A DNA stretch of 64,000 bases from Pseudomonas atagonensis (GTDB taxonomy: Bacteria > Pseudomonadota > Gammaproteobacteria > Pseudomonadales > Pseudomonadaceae), in contig NZ_VXCA01000009.1 of NCBI RefSeq assembly GCF_011369485.1, forward strand, positions 62,574 to 126,573. Reading direction: 5' to 3'. Position 1 is the stretch's first letter; the number at the start of each line of letters is the position of its first letter. The notes under the pieces were generated by a model. The model saw only the letters and a list, made by a program, of their open reading frames with translations. It made no database searches and was not told the origin of the DNA. Shown in pieces: positions 37,413 through 46,936 of this stretch. The position numbers and the translations under genes were made by a program.

Positions 37413-37506
37413 CCTGTGGGAGCGAGCCTGCTCGCGAAGGCGTCCGGTCAGCCAGCATCTACGTTGACTGACACACCGCATTCGCGAGCAGGCTCGCTCC
37501 CACAGG
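37413..37506. repeat. REP doublet (REPIN) after hutG
   Basis: Inverted arms ctgtgggagcgagcctgctc / gagcaggctcgctcccacag. The spacer again contains gactgacacaccgcattcg. Confidence 0.94.
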
Positions 37507-37651
37507 ATGGTGTACACCCTGCGAAGTTGATGGCTGACAAACGGTGACTGTCCCGGAGCATGCTCATTGACGCAAATCGGGTTTATGATGCCCAACGGCA
37601 GAATAATAGAAGTCCCCCCAGGGATGACCTCGACCCCTTACGGAGCGCGCA

Positions 37652-38623
37652 ATGCAGACTTTGTTTCCGCAGATCAAACCTCACGCCCGGCACGATCTGG
37701 CTGTCGATGACACCCATACTCTTTATGTAGACGAAAGCGGCTCGCCGGAAGGTTTGCCGGTCGTCTTCATTCACGGCGGTCCTGGCGCCGGTTGCGACGC
37801 GCAGAGCCGTCGCTATTTCGACCCGAACCTGTATCGCATCGTCACCTTCGACCAGCGTGGCTGTGGACGTTCCACCCCGCATGCCAGCCTGGAAAACAAC
37901 ACCACCTGGGATCTGGTCGCTGACCTCGAGCGCATTCGCAAGCACTTGGGCATCGATAAATGGGTGCTTTTTGGCGGCTCGTGGGGTTCGACCCTGGCGC
38001 TGGCCTATGCGCAAACCCACCCTGAACGCGTTCACGGTTTGATCCTGCGTGGGATCTTTCTCTGCCGCCCGCAGGAAATCGAGTGGTTTTATCAGGCCGG
38101 CGCCAGCCGTCTGTTCCCTGATTACTGGCAGGACTACATTGCGCCGATCCCGCTCGACGAGCGCGACGACCTGCTCAGCGCTTTCCACAAGCGCCTGACC
38201 GGCAACGATCAAATAGCCCAGATGCACGCGGCTAAAGCCTGGTCGACCTGGGAAGGGCGCACCGCGACGCTGCGGCCGAATCCGCTGGTGGTCGATCGCT
38301 TCTCCGAACCGCAGCGCGCGCTGTCGATTGCGCGGATCGAATGCCATTACTTCACCAACAATGCGTTCCTTGAGCCGAATCAACTGATTCGCGATATGGG
38401 TAAGATCGCCCATCTGCCGGGCGTGATCATTCACGGTCGTTACGACGTGATCTGTCCGCTGGACAATGCGTGGGAATTGCACCAGGCCTGGCCGAACAGC
38501 GAACTGCAGGTGATCCGCGATGCCGGCCATGCTGCGTCCGAGCCGGGCATAACCGATGCGCTGGTGCGCGCCGCGAGCAAAATGGCCCGGCGTCTGCTCG
38601 ACCTGCCGCCCGAAGAAGCATGA
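37652..38623 (+). CDS. pip: Proline iminopeptidase
   Basis: 323 residues, alpha/beta hydrolase of peptidase family S33. The oxyanion region is HGGPGAGC (about 40-47). The nucleophile elbow is [10 protein letters not shown] (serine near 111), and the acid and histidine are expected in GRYDVICP and DAGHAASE. It releases N-terminal proline from peptides in the cytoplasm. The stop overlaps the dtd start (ATGA, 38620-38623), so the two genes are coupled. Confidence 0.93.
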   Translation: MQTLFPQIKPHARHDLAVDDTHTLYVDESGSPEGLPVVFIHGGPGAGCDAQSRRYFDPNLYRIVTFDQRGCGRSTPHASLENNTTWDLVADLERIRKHLGIDKWVLFGGSWGSTLALAYAQTHPERVHGLILRGIFLCRPQEIEWFYQAGASRLFPDYWQDYIAPIPLDERDDLLSAFHKRLTGNDQIAQMHAAKAWSTWEGRTATLRPNPLVVDRFSEPQRALSIARIECHYFTNNAFLEPNQLIRDMGKIAHLPGVIIHGRYDVICPLDNAWELHQAWPNSELQVIRDAGHAASEPGITDALVRAASKMARRLLDLPPEEA

Positions 38624-39057
38624 AGGGGCTTTTACAGCGCGTTCGTGGTGCGCGAGTCGAAGTGGCGGGCGAGGTGGTTGGCGCGGTCGATCAGGGTTTG
38701 CTGGTGCTGGTAGCGGTCGAACCCGACGACACGCGTGCCAGCGCCGACAAACTTCTGCATAAGCTGCTTAACTATCGGGTATTCAGCGACGCCGAGGGCA
38801 AGATGAACTTGTCTCTGGCGGATGTTGGCGGCGGGTTGCTGCTGGTCTCTCAGTTCACTCTGGCTGCCGACACCAAAAGCGGGTTGCGACCGAGTTTTTC
38901 GACGGCGGCTCCTCCGGCCCTGGGCGAGGAATTGTTCGACTATCTATTAAGCAAAGCGAAACAGATGCATGGCACTGTGGCATCAGGTAGATTCGGCGCG
39001 GATATGCAGGTGCACCTGGTCAATGATGGCCCGGTAACCTTCCTGTTACAGACTTGA
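38620..39057 (+). CDS. dtd: D-aminoacyl-tRNA deacylase
   Basis: 145 residues. It hydrolyses D-aminoacyl-tRNAs as a chirality proofreader. The conserved motifs SQFTLAAD (about 85-92) and GxP-type NDGPVTF near the C-terminus (about 135-141) are present. The ATG overlaps the pip stop; the upstream open frame inside pip is not coding. The gene is followed by 321 bases before opgG. Confidence 0.95.
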   Translation: MKGLLQRVRGARVEVAGEVVGAVDQGLLVLVAVEPDDTRASADKLLHKLLNYRVFSDAEGKMNLSLADVGGGLLLVSQFTLAADTKSGLRPSFSTAAPPALGEELFDYLLSKAKQMHGTVASGRFGADMQVHLVNDGPVTFLLQT

Positions 39058-39378
39058 AAGCGCTTGAAACATCTTTTTAAGGGCATTTCGACTGAAAACA
39101 GGCAATTTTCGCGATAAATACTTTGTTACCCCTGATGCGTTGTCATGCGGGCTACTAGATAATCGCGCGCTACGGGGATCAGCGTTCGTTGGTCCATTTT
39201 GACTTAGGTAGAGACTTGTCCGGATCCGATTGGGGAATCATTTTGCCCCAGCGGAGTCGGAACAATGCTCGCCAACTTGGCAAGAGTGTTCTGGAAGGTC
39301 GGTTTTTTACTACCGAAAACCCTACAGGCACTTCATCTGGCCGTTGGTTTATTGATCTGTTTTCGGCGAGGGTTGCTC
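39058..39378 (+). other. Leader region of opgG
   Basis: This 321-base gap has an AT-rich start (39060-39125) that probably contains the promoter, and a small ggggaatcattttgcccc inverted repeat at 39232-39249. I could not assign a specific -35/-10 or regulator site. Confidence 0.4.
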
Positions 39379-41190
39379 GTGATTGTTAGTCCCTGTAATG
39401 CAGCAAAAATGTCTGCCAAACGCATGCGAAGTGCCCTGGTAGCGGGTTCGGCGCTCCTGTGCCTGCTCAGCGCCGGTCAGCTTTGGGCGTTCAATCTTGA
39501 CGATGTATCGACCAAGGCCAAAGAGCTGGCCGGGCAGAAATTCGAAGCCCCGCGCAGCAACCTGCCGAACGAATTCCGTGACATGAAGTTCGCGGACTAT
39601 CAGAAAATCCGCTTCCTCACCGAAAAGGCTGAGTGGGCCGATCAGAAGACCCCGTTCAAATTGTCCTTCTATCACCAGGGTATGCACTTCGATACACCGG
39701 TGAAAATCAACGAAATCACGGCGAACACCGTCGAAGAGATCAAATACGATCCTTCCCGTTTCGATTTCGGCGATCTGAAATTCGATCCGAAAGCCACCGA
39801 ACAACTGGGTTATGCCGGTTTCCGTGTGCTGTACCCGATCAACAAGGCCGACAAGCAAGACGAAATCATGACCATGCTCGGCGCGAGCTACTTCCGCGTC
39901 GTCGGCAAGGGGCACACCTACGGTCTGTCGGCCCGTGGTCTGGCGATTGATACCGCGCTGCCGTCGGGTGAAGAATTCCCGCGTTTCCGAGAGTTCTGGA
40001 TTCAGCAGCCGAAGCCGGGTGACAAGCACCTGGTGATCTTCGCGCTGCTCGACTCGCCGCGTGCCACCGGTGCCTATCGTCTGATCCTGCGTCCGGGCAG
40101 CGACACCATCGTCGACGTCAAGGCGCAGGTCTTCCTGCGTGACAAAGTCGGCAAACTGGGCATCGCGCCGCTGACCAGCATGTTCCTGTTCGGTGCCAAC
40201 CAGCCGTCGAAAGTCCTCAACTATCGTCGTGAACTGCACGACTCCAGTGGCCTGTCGATCCATGCCGGTAACGGCGAGTGGATCTGGCGTCCGCTGAACA
40301 ACCCGAAACACCTGGCCGTGAGCAACTTCAGCGTCGAGAACCCGCGTGGTTTCGGTCTGCTGCAACGTGGCCGCGACTTCAGCCATTACGAAGACCTCGA
40401 CGATCGCTACGACAAGCGCCCAAGCGCCTGGATCGAGCCGAAGGGCGAGTGGGGCAAGGGCACCGTTGATCTGGTAGAAATTCCGACCGCCGACGAAACC
40501 AACGACAACATCGTTGCGTTCTGGAGCCCGGAAACCATGCCGGAGCCAGGCAAGCCACTGGACTTCGCCTACCGCCTGCACTGGACCATGGACGAAGCGG
40601 CGATTCACGCGCCGGACAGCGCCTGGGTTTCGCAGACGCTGCGCTCCACCGGTGACGTCAAGCAATCGAACCTGATCCGTCAGCCGGACGGCAGCGTTGC
40701 CTACCTGGTCGACTTCGAAGGTCCATCGCTGGCGGCTCTGACCCCGGACGCCGACGTGCGCAGCCAGGTCAGTGTTGGCGACAACGCCGAACTGGTTGAA
40801 AACAGCGTGCGTTACAACCCTGAAACCAAGGGCTGGCGTTTGACCCTGCGGATGAAAATCAAGGACGCGAGCAAGTCGACAGAGATGCGTGCCGCTCTGG
40901 TTCAGCCGGTTGTGACTGCTGATCTGGCGAAATCGGTGCCGGCGTCCAATTCGTCCGTCGCCAAGGCCGACAAGGTCGCGGCCAAACAACAAGAGAAACT
41001 CGACAAGGAAGCCAAGGCTGCCGAGGCCAAACAGGCCGACGCCAAGCCAGTAGCAGATGCCAAGGACAAGGCCAACAAAGACGCTAAGCAGCCAGCAGCT
41101 GCGGACGCGGCCCCAGCCACACCGGAATCGGCCCCGACTGAAGAAGTCCTGACCGAGACCTGGAGCTATCAGTTGCCTGCCGATGAGTAA
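39379..41190 (+). CDS. opgG: Glucans biosynthesis protein OpgG (MdoG)
   Basis: 603 residues from GTG 39379 ([25 protein letters not shown] in frame), chosen for a GAGGG just upstream and a following signal peptide that ends at GQLWA. The mature protein is the periplasmic OpgG two-domain beta-fold (FNLDDV..., [23 protein letters not shown], the GxYRxxLRPG-like segment). It is needed to build osmoregulated periplasmic glucans from the linear glucan exported by OpgH. Unusually, residues 525-589 are a lysine/alanine/proline-rich low-complexity stretch before the conserved-looking C-terminus [10 protein letters not shown]. The stop overlaps opgH by eight bases. Confidence 0.94.
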   Translation: MIVSPCNAAKMSAKRMRSALVAGSALLCLLSAGQLWAFNLDDVSTKAKELAGQKFEAPRSNLPNEFRDMKFADYQKIRFLTEKAEWADQKTPFKLSFYHQGMHFDTPVKINEITANTVEEIKYDPSRFDFGDLKFDPKATEQLGYAGFRVLYPINKADKQDEIMTMLGASYFRVVGKGHTYGLSARGLAIDTALPSGEEFPRFREFWIQQPKPGDKHLVIFALLDSPRATGAYRLILRPGSDTIVDVKAQVFLRDKVGKLGIAPLTSMFLFGANQPSKVLNYRRELHDSSGLSIHAGNGEWIWRPLNNPKHLAVSNFSVENPRGFGLLQRGRDFSHYEDLDDRYDKRPSAWIEPKGEWGKGTVDLVEIPTADETNDNIVAFWSPETMPEPGKPLDFAYRLHWTMDEAAIHAPDSAWVSQTLRSTGDVKQSNLIRQPDGSVAYLVDFEGPSLAALTPDADVRSQVSVGDNAELVENSVRYNPETKGWRLTLRMKIKDASKSTEMRAALVQPVVTADLAKSVPASNSSVAKADKVAAKQQEKLDKEAKAAEAKQADAKPVADAKDKANKDAKQPAAADAAPATPESAPTEEVLTETWSYQLPADE

Positions 41191-43753
41191 CTCTCAAGTA
41201 CAGCCAGAAACTCTGTCCGAGTATCTGGCGCATCTGCCGATGACCGACGAACAGCGCGCGGAACTCGCGGGCTGCCAGTCGTTCAGCGAGCTGCACCAAC
41301 GCTTGTCGTCCTCGACGTTCGACGCCCCTGCCGAAGCCGCCCAGGCTTCGGTGGGCAAGCGCTTGACCCTGAGCACCGCCGAAGAACTGGAAGACGCGGA
41401 GATGCTGGTGCTCGACGCCAGCGGTCGCGTCAGCATGAAGGCGACGCCGCCGATCCGTCGCACCAAGGTCGTGCCGGAGCCGTGGCGCACCAATATTCTG
41501 GTGCGTGGCTGGCGTCGTCTGACCGGTCGCACCAACCCGCCGCAGCCGCCGAAGGACGAGAATGTCCTGCCGGCTGCGCGCTGGCGCACCGTAGGTTCGA
41601 TCCGTCGCTACATTCTGTTGCTGCTGATGCTCGGCCAGACCATCGTCGCCGGTTGGTACATGAAAGGCATCATGCCGTATCAGGGCTGGTCGTTCGTCGA
41701 CCTCGAAGAAGTCCTGCATCAACCGTTGCTGCAAACCGCCACGCAAGTGCTGCCGTATGCGTTGCAGACCAGCATCCTGATTCTGTTCGGGATTCTGTTC
41801 TGCTGGGTATCGGCCGGTTTCTGGACTGCGCTGATGGGCTTCCTTGAACTGCTCACCGGTCACGATAAATACCGGATCTCCGGTAAAAGTGCCGGCAACG
41901 AGCCGATTGCCAAGGATGCGCGCACCGCACTGGTAATGCCGATCTGCAACGAAGACGTGCCGCGCGTGTTCGCCGGTCTGCGTGCGACGTTCGAGTCGGT
42001 CGCCGCCACCGGTGATCTGGATCGTTTCGACTTCTTCGTCCTCAGCGACAGTAACGACACCGATATCTGCGTGGCCGAGCAACAGGCCTGGCTGGACGTC
42101 TGCCGTGAAGCCAAAGGCTTCGGCAAGATCTTCTATCGCCGCCGTCGTCGTCGTGTGAAACGCAAGAGCGGCAACCTCGACGACTTCTGCCGTCGTTGGG
42201 GCGGTGACTACAAGTACATGGTCGTGCTCGACGCCGACTCGGTGATGAGCGGCGAGTGCCTGACCAGTCTGGTGCGTCTGATGGAAGCCACTCCGGACGC
42301 CGGGATCATCCAGACGGCGCCGCGTGCGTCGGGCATGGACACCCTGTATGCGCGCATGCAGCAGTTTGCGACCCGCGTATACGGCCCGCTGTTTACCGCC
42401 GGTCTGCACTTCTGGCAGTTGGGTGAATCCCACTACTGGGGTCACAACGCGATCATCCGCATGAAGCCGTTCATCGACCACTGCGCCCTGGCGCCGTTGC
42501 CGGGCAAAGGTGCGTTCTCCGGTGCGATCCTGTCTCACGACTTCGTTGAAGCCGCGCTGATGCGCCGTGCCGGCTGGGGCGTGTGGATTGCCTACGACCT
42601 GCCGGGCAGCTACGAAGAACTGCCGCCGAACCTGCTCGACGAACTCAAGCGTGACCGTCGCTGGTGCCACGGCAACCTGATGAACTTCCGTCTGTTCCTG
42701 GTTAAAGGCATGCACCCGGTACACCGGGCGGTGTTCCTGACGGGCGTGATGTCGTACCTGTCGGCGCCGTTGTGGTTCTTCTTCCTGGTGTTGTCGACCG
42801 CGCTGCTGGCGGTGAACACATTGATGGAGCCGCAGTACTTCCTCGAACCGCGCCAGCTCTATCCACTGTGGCCACAATGGCACCCGGATAAAGCCATCGC
42901 GCTGTTCTCGACAACCATCGTGCTGCTGTTCCTGCCGAAACTGCTGAGCATCATACTGATCTGGGCCAAGGGCGCGAAAGAGTTCGGTGGCAAGTTCAAG
43001 GTGACTCTGTCGATGCTGCTGGAGATGCTCTTCTCCATGCTGCTGGCGCCGGTGCGGATGATTTTCCACACCCGTTTCGTCCTGGCCGCGTTCCTCGGCT
43101 GGGCAGCGACCTGGAACTCGCCGCAGCGTGACGACGACTCGACGCCATGGAGCGAAGCGGTCAAGCGCCACGGCCCGCAAACCCTGCTGGGTTTCTGCTG
43201 GGCACTGCTGGTGATCTGGCTGAACCCGAGCTTCCTCTGGTGGCTGGTGCCGATTGTCGGTTCGCTGATGTTGTCGATTCCGGTGTCGGTGATTTCCAGT
43301 CGTGTCGGTCTGGGCCTCAAATCCCGTGACGAGAGCCTGTTCCTCATCCCTGAGGAATACAATCCGCCACAGGCGCTGCTGGCGACCGATCAGTACACCC
43401 ACGAAAATCGTTACCACGCCCTCAACGACGGCTTTGTCCGCGCGGTGGTCGATCCACAGCAGAACGCTTTGGCGTGCTCGCTGGCGACTTCCCGTCACGG
43501 TCAGGCCGAACCGATCGAGTGGCTACGTCAGGAGCGTGTGCGTCACGCGATCAAGGTCGGCCCGGCCGGGCTGAATAACCACGAGCGCTTGCAACTGCTG
43601 AGCGATCCGGTTGCGCTGGGTCGTCTGCACGAGCAAGTGTGGGCCGAAGGTCACGCCGAGTGGCTGGATGCATGGCGCGCTTCGGTGAAAGCCGATCCGC
43701 ATGCACCGCTACTGCCGCTCAAGCCTGTTAGCCTGCAGGCGCAACCGGCCTGA
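41183..43753 (+). CDS. opgH: Glucans biosynthesis glucosyltransferase OpgH (MdoH)
   Basis: 856 residues, inner membrane, GT2 family. It polymerises glucose from UDP-glucose into beta-1,2-glucan and moves it to the periplasm. Two transmembrane helices (about 140-210) precede the cytoplasmic catalytic domain with [11 protein letters not shown] and the (Q/R)xxRW-type motif [10 protein letters not shown]. Further helices follow from about 510. The start overlaps opgG, so the two are coupled. In E. coli OpgH also slows division in UDP-glucose-rich cells; nothing here tests that. Confidence 0.96.
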   Translation: MSNSQVQPETLSEYLAHLPMTDEQRAELAGCQSFSELHQRLSSSTFDAPAEAAQASVGKRLTLSTAEELEDAEMLVLDASGRVSMKATPPIRRTKVVPEPWRTNILVRGWRRLTGRTNPPQPPKDENVLPAARWRTVGSIRRYILLLLMLGQTIVAGWYMKGIMPYQGWSFVDLEEVLHQPLLQTATQVLPYALQTSILILFGILFCWVSAGFWTALMGFLELLTGHDKYRISGKSAGNEPIAKDARTALVMPICNEDVPRVFAGLRATFESVAATGDLDRFDFFVLSDSNDTDICVAEQQAWLDVCREAKGFGKIFYRRRRRRVKRKSGNLDDFCRRWGGDYKYMVVLDADSVMSGECLTSLVRLMEATPDAGIIQTAPRASGMDTLYARMQQFATRVYGPLFTAGLHFWQLGESHYWGHNAIIRMKPFIDHCALAPLPGKGAFSGAILSHDFVEAALMRRAGWGVWIAYDLPGSYEELPPNLLDELKRDRRWCHGNLMNFRLFLVKGMHPVHRAVFLTGVMSYLSAPLWFFFLVLSTALLAVNTLMEPQYFLEPRQLYPLWPQWHPDKAIALFSTTIVLLFLPKLLSIILIWAKGAKEFGGKFKVTLSMLLEMLFSMLLAPVRMIFHTRFVLAAFLGWAATWNSPQRDDDSTPWSEAVKRHGPQTLLGFCWALLVIWLNPSFLWWLVPIVGSLMLSIPVSVISSRVGLGLKSRDESLFLIPEEYNPPQALLATDQYTHENRYHALNDGFVRAVVDPQQNALACSLATSRHGQAEPIEWLRQERVRHAIKVGPAGLNNHERLQLLSDPVALGRLHEQVWAEGHAEWLDAWRASVKADPHAPLLPLKPVSLQAQPA

Positions 43754-43757
43754 TGAA

Positions 43758-43788
43758 GAAACCCCGCGATGTTGCGGGGTTTTTTTTG
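43758..43788 (+). terminator. Rho-independent terminator of opgGH
   Basis: Stem AACCCCGC / GCGGGGTT with loop gatgtt, followed by eight T, directly after the opgH stop. Confidence 0.95.
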
Positions 43789-43800
43789 CCTGCTGAAAAG

Positions 43801-43992
43801 CCCCCTCACCCTAACCCTCTCCCGGAGGGAGAGGGGACTGACGGGGGGATGCTTCAGAGATACGCCGACCTGATCTAGCGGTGTTGAATCCATAATCGAC
43901 TCGGTCATTCAGGTCGATGTATGGCGCAAGACACCTCGGTCGGCCCCCTCTCCCCTCTGGGGAGAGGGCAGGGGTGAGGGCAGGGGTGAGGG
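43801..43992. repeat. Long palindromic interspersed repeat, copy C
   Basis: Left arm ccccctcaccctaaccctct, core with gccgacctga...ttcaggtcgatgtatgg, right arm agagggcaggggtgaggg. The last arm carries a tandem duplication of gggcaggggtga (43966-43989). In the 390-base gap between opgH and the ABC operon, 43993-44143 should hold the next promoter. Confidence 0.9.
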
Positions 43993-44143
43993 TCGGCCTT
44001 TGAATGTTAAACAAATCGTCCATTAAACCTTGTGCAAAAAATCGAGTGCGTTAGCATCCGTCCCCGAATTGGCGCACCCGGACAATCTTGTCCATTTCTG
44101 TCGGTTTTCGCGCCGCAAACGCAATGGTTTTGGGGACTTGAAG

Positions 44144-44941
44144 ATGAAGAAGTATCTGTCGATGCTGCTGGTCGGCGTCACGGCACTGGTTGCAGTCAAT
44201 GCGGCGCAGGCCGGCGCCATCGATGACGCGGTCAAGCGCGGCACCTTGAAAGTCGGTATGGATCCGACCTACATGCCGTTCGAAATGACCAACAAGCGCG
44301 GCGAAATCATCGGTTTCGAAGTCGACATCCTCAAAGCCATGACCAAGGCCATGGGCGTCAAACTGGAGCTGGTGTCCACCGGTTACGACGGCATCATTCC
44401 GGCGCTGATGACCGATAAGTTCGACATGATCGGCAGCGGCATGACCCTGACCCAGGAACGCAACCTGCGCCTGAACTTCAGCGAACCGTTCATTGTGGTC
44501 GGCCAGACTCTGCTGATCCGCAAGGAGCTGGAAGGCACCATCAAGTCCTACAAAGACCTGAACACTGCCGACTACCGCATCACCTCCAAGCTCGGCACCA
44601 CCGGCGAGATGGTCGCCAAGAAGCTGATCTCCAAAGCCAAGTACCACGGCTACGACAACGAGCAGGAAGCTGTGCTCGACGTGGTCAACGGCAAGGCAGA
44701 CGCCTTCATCTACGACGCGCCGTACAACGTGGTTGCCGTAAACAAGGTCGGCGCCGGCAAACTGGTGTTCCTCGACAAGCCGTTTACCTACGAGCCACTG
44801 GCGTTCGGTCTGAAGAAGGGTGACTACGACAGCCTCAACTTCATCAATAACTTCCTGCACCAGATCCACGAAGACGGCACCTACGATCGCATCCATGACA
44901 AGTGGTTCAAGAGCACCGAGTGGCTCAAGGACATGGAATAA
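44144..44941 (+). CDS. Polar amino-acid ABC transporter substrate-binding protein
   Basis: 265 residues. The signal peptide MKKYLSMLLVGVTALVAVNAAQA is followed by a bacterial SBP_3-type fold: LKVGMDPTYMPFEMTNKRGEIIGFEVDI, ELVSTGYDGIIPALMTDKFDMI, SGMTLTQERNLRLNFSEPF. These match His/Gln/Arg-family periplasmic binding proteins. The ligand cannot be fixed from sequence. It is followed by its permease and ATPase genes; the 150-base gap to the permease holds REP sequence, which may raise the ratio of this protein to the membrane parts. Confidence 0.9.
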   Translation: MKKYLSMLLVGVTALVAVNAAQAGAIDDAVKRGTLKVGMDPTYMPFEMTNKRGEIIGFEVDILKAMTKAMGVKLELVSTGYDGIIPALMTDKFDMIGSGMTLTQERNLRLNFSEPFIVVGQTLLIRKELEGTIKSYKDLNTADYRITSKLGTTGEMVAKKLISKAKYHGYDNEQEAVLDVVNGKADAFIYDAPYNVVAVNKVGAGKLVFLDKPFTYEPLAFGLKKGDYDSLNFINNFLHQIHEDGTYDRIHDKWFKSTEWLKDME

Positions 44942-44968
44942 GCCCGGTCAGATAGACCGAGTCGCCCC

Positions 44969-45058
44969 ATTCGCGAGCAAGCCCGCTCCCACATTGGAAT
45001 GCGTTCTCCTGTGGGAGCGGCGGTGCGACGATTCGACTTGCCCGCGAAGACGGCCTCC
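44969..45058. repeat. Degenerate REP pair with variant second arm
   Basis: First arm ttcgcgagcaagcccgctcc, then ctgtgggagcgg continuing as cggtgcgacgattcgacttg before cccgcgaag. The second arm looks like a REP whose middle has been replaced or expanded. It lies inside the ABC operon. Confidence 0.75.
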
Positions 45059-45091
45059 CCGGCGACACAACTTTCGGATTTCGCTAAACCC

Positions 45092-46051
45092 ATGAAACAG
45101 AAAAAAGCCCAATGGCCCTGGCACGTCCTCACCGTGCTGGTGCTGATCGGCCTGGCCGGCGCGTTGTATTACGCGACGTCGCTGATGTCCTACGAATGGC
45201 GCTGGAACCGCGTGCCGCAGTACTTCGCCTATCAGGCCGAAGAAACCCAGCGCGCTGCCGACATTTCCACGGTCAGTGAACTGGTGCGCAAGGGCGGCAG
45301 TGCGCAAATCACCCTGCGCAACGACGCCGGTGACGAGCAGCACCTGACCGTCGACGAAAACAGCCTGCAATTCGCTCAGGGCGACGATGTCGCGGAAGGC
45401 GACGTCGTGGGCGTAACCCGGCATTGGGCGGCTGGGCCGCTGTTGTGGGGGCTGTGGACGACGCTTTGGCTGTCGGTGGTCTCTGGTGTTCTCGGCCTGC
45501 TGATCGGTCTGGTCACCGGGCTGTGCCGCTTGTCGAGCAACCCGACCCTGCGTGATCTGTCGAGCATTTACGTCGAGCTGGTGCGCGGTACGCCACTGCT
45601 GGTGCAGATCTTTATTTTCTACTTCTTCATCGGCACGGTGATGAACCTGTCCCGCGAGTTCGCCGGGATCGCTGCACTGTCGCTGTTCACCGGCGCCTAC
45701 GTGGCAGAAATCATCCGCTCCGGTGTGCAGTCGATTGCACGCGGCCAGAACGAAGCGGCGCGTTCGCTCGGCCTGAGTGCCGGCCAGTCGATGCGCCATG
45801 TGGTGTTGCCGCAAGCGTTCAAACGCGTGCTTCCACCGCTGGCCGGGCAGTTCATCAGCCTGGTCAAGGACACCTCGCTGGTGTCGGTGATCGCTATCAC
45901 CGAACTGCTGAAAAGCGGTCGTGAAGTCATCACCACCTCGTTTTCGCCGTTCGAGATTCTGTTCTGCGTCGCCGGTTTGTACCTGTTGATCAACCTACCG
46001 CTGTCGAAAATCGCCAGCCGGCTTGAGCGGAGGCTCGCGCAAAGTGATTGA
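45092..46051 (+). CDS. Amino-acid ABC transporter permease (HisM/GlnP family)
   Basis: 319 residues. An N-terminal helix (about 8-30) is followed by a soluble stretch of about 75 residues (roughly 33-108: [18 protein letters not shown] ... DVVGVTRHW) that ordinary members lack. The standard five-helix core comes next, with the permease loop [29 protein letters not shown]. Only one permease gene is present, so a homodimer is expected. The stop lies eight bases past the start of the ATPase gene. The function of the soluble insert is unknown. Confidence 0.9.
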   Translation: MKQKKAQWPWHVLTVLVLIGLAGALYYATSLMSYEWRWNRVPQYFAYQAEETQRAADISTVSELVRKGGSAQITLRNDAGDEQHLTVDENSLQFAQGDDVAEGDVVGVTRHWAAGPLLWGLWTTLWLSVVSGVLGLLIGLVTGLCRLSSNPTLRDLSSIYVELVRGTPLLVQIFIFYFFIGTVMNLSREFAGIAALSLFTGAYVAEIIRSGVQSIARGQNEAARSLGLSAGQSMRHVVLPQAFKRVLPPLAGQFISLVKDTSLVSVIAITELLKSGREVITTSFSPFEILFCVAGLYLLINLPLSKIASRLERRLAQSD

Positions 46052-46778
46052 AGTCCGCGATCTGGTAAAAGTTTTCGACACCCGTGGCCAGGTGGTACGG
46101 GCTGTGGATAACGTCACCACTTCCGTCGCCAAGGGCGAAGTGCTGGTGGTGATCGGCCCATCCGGCTCCGGCAAGTCGACCTTCCTGCGTTGCCTCAATG
46201 GTCTGGAGGAATTCGATTCCGGCTCGGTGAGCATCGACGGCCTGCAACTGGCCGACCCGAAAACCGACGTCAACGCCTATCGTCGAGAAGTCGGCATGGT
46301 GTTCCAGCATTTCAACCTGTTCCCGCACATGACCGTGCTGGAGAACCTGTGCCTGGCACAGAAAGTCGTGCGCAGGCGTGGCAAGAAAGAGCGCGAAGCC
46401 AAGGCCATGGAGTTGCTGCAAAAGGTCGGCATTGCGCAGAAGGCCAATGAGTTTCCGTCACGCCTCTCCGGCGGTCAGCAGCAGCGTGTGGCGATTGCCC
46501 GGGCGCTGGCGATGGAGCCGAAGGTCATGTTGTTTGACGAGCCGACTTCGGCGCTCGACCCGGAAATGGTCGGCGAAGTGCTGGATGTTATGAAAAACCT
46601 GGCCGTGGAAGGCATGACCATGGTCTGCGTGACCCACGAAATGGGTTTCGCCCGGGAAGTGGCGGATCGGGTGTTGTTCTTCGATCACGGCAAATTGCTC
46701 GAAGATGCCGCGCCGGCAGAGTTCTTTGATGCGCCGAAAGATCCCCGCGCTCAGGCCTTCCTGCGTCAGGTCCTTTAA
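46044..46778 (+). CDS. Amino-acid ABC transporter ATP-binding protein (GlnQ/HisP family)
   Basis: 244 residues from GTG 46044 ([11 protein letters not shown]), placed ten bases after GGAGG; a TTG at 46023 would add seven residues but has no RBS. Walker A is [12 protein letters not shown], signature [15 protein letters not shown], Walker [15 protein letters not shown], switch histidine in [10 protein letters not shown]. It completes the three-gene importer. A REP doublet and the convergent chemoreceptor gene follow. Confidence 0.92.
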   Translation: MIEVRDLVKVFDTRGQVVRAVDNVTTSVAKGEVLVVIGPSGSGKSTFLRCLNGLEEFDSGSVSIDGLQLADPKTDVNAYRREVGMVFQHFNLFPHMTVLENLCLAQKVVRRRGKKEREAKAMELLQKVGIAQKANEFPSRLSGGQQQRVAIARALAMEPKVMLFDEPTSALDPEMVGEVLDVMKNLAVEGMTMVCVTHEMGFAREVADRVLFFDHGKLLEDAAPAEFFDAPKDPRAQAFLRQVL

Positions 46779-46798
46779 TTTCAGCGTCTGCCGGTAAG

Positions 46799-46897
46799 CC
46801 TTCGCGAGCAAGCCCGCTCCCACAGTGGTTTGGTGGCGCTCATGTCATCTGGGCAACACCTCCGTGCCCTGTGGGAGCGGGCTTGCTCGCGAAGGCA
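46799..46897. repeat. REP doublet (REPIN) between ABC operon and chemoreceptor
   Basis: Perfect inverted arms ccttcgcgagcaagcccgct / agcgggcttgctcgcgaagg, with ccctgtggg / cccacag also paired. It sits between convergent genes. Confidence 0.95.
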
Positions 46898-46936
46898 TCA
46901 CCTCGGTTCTGAATGAACCGAGGTTTGCGCATCGAC

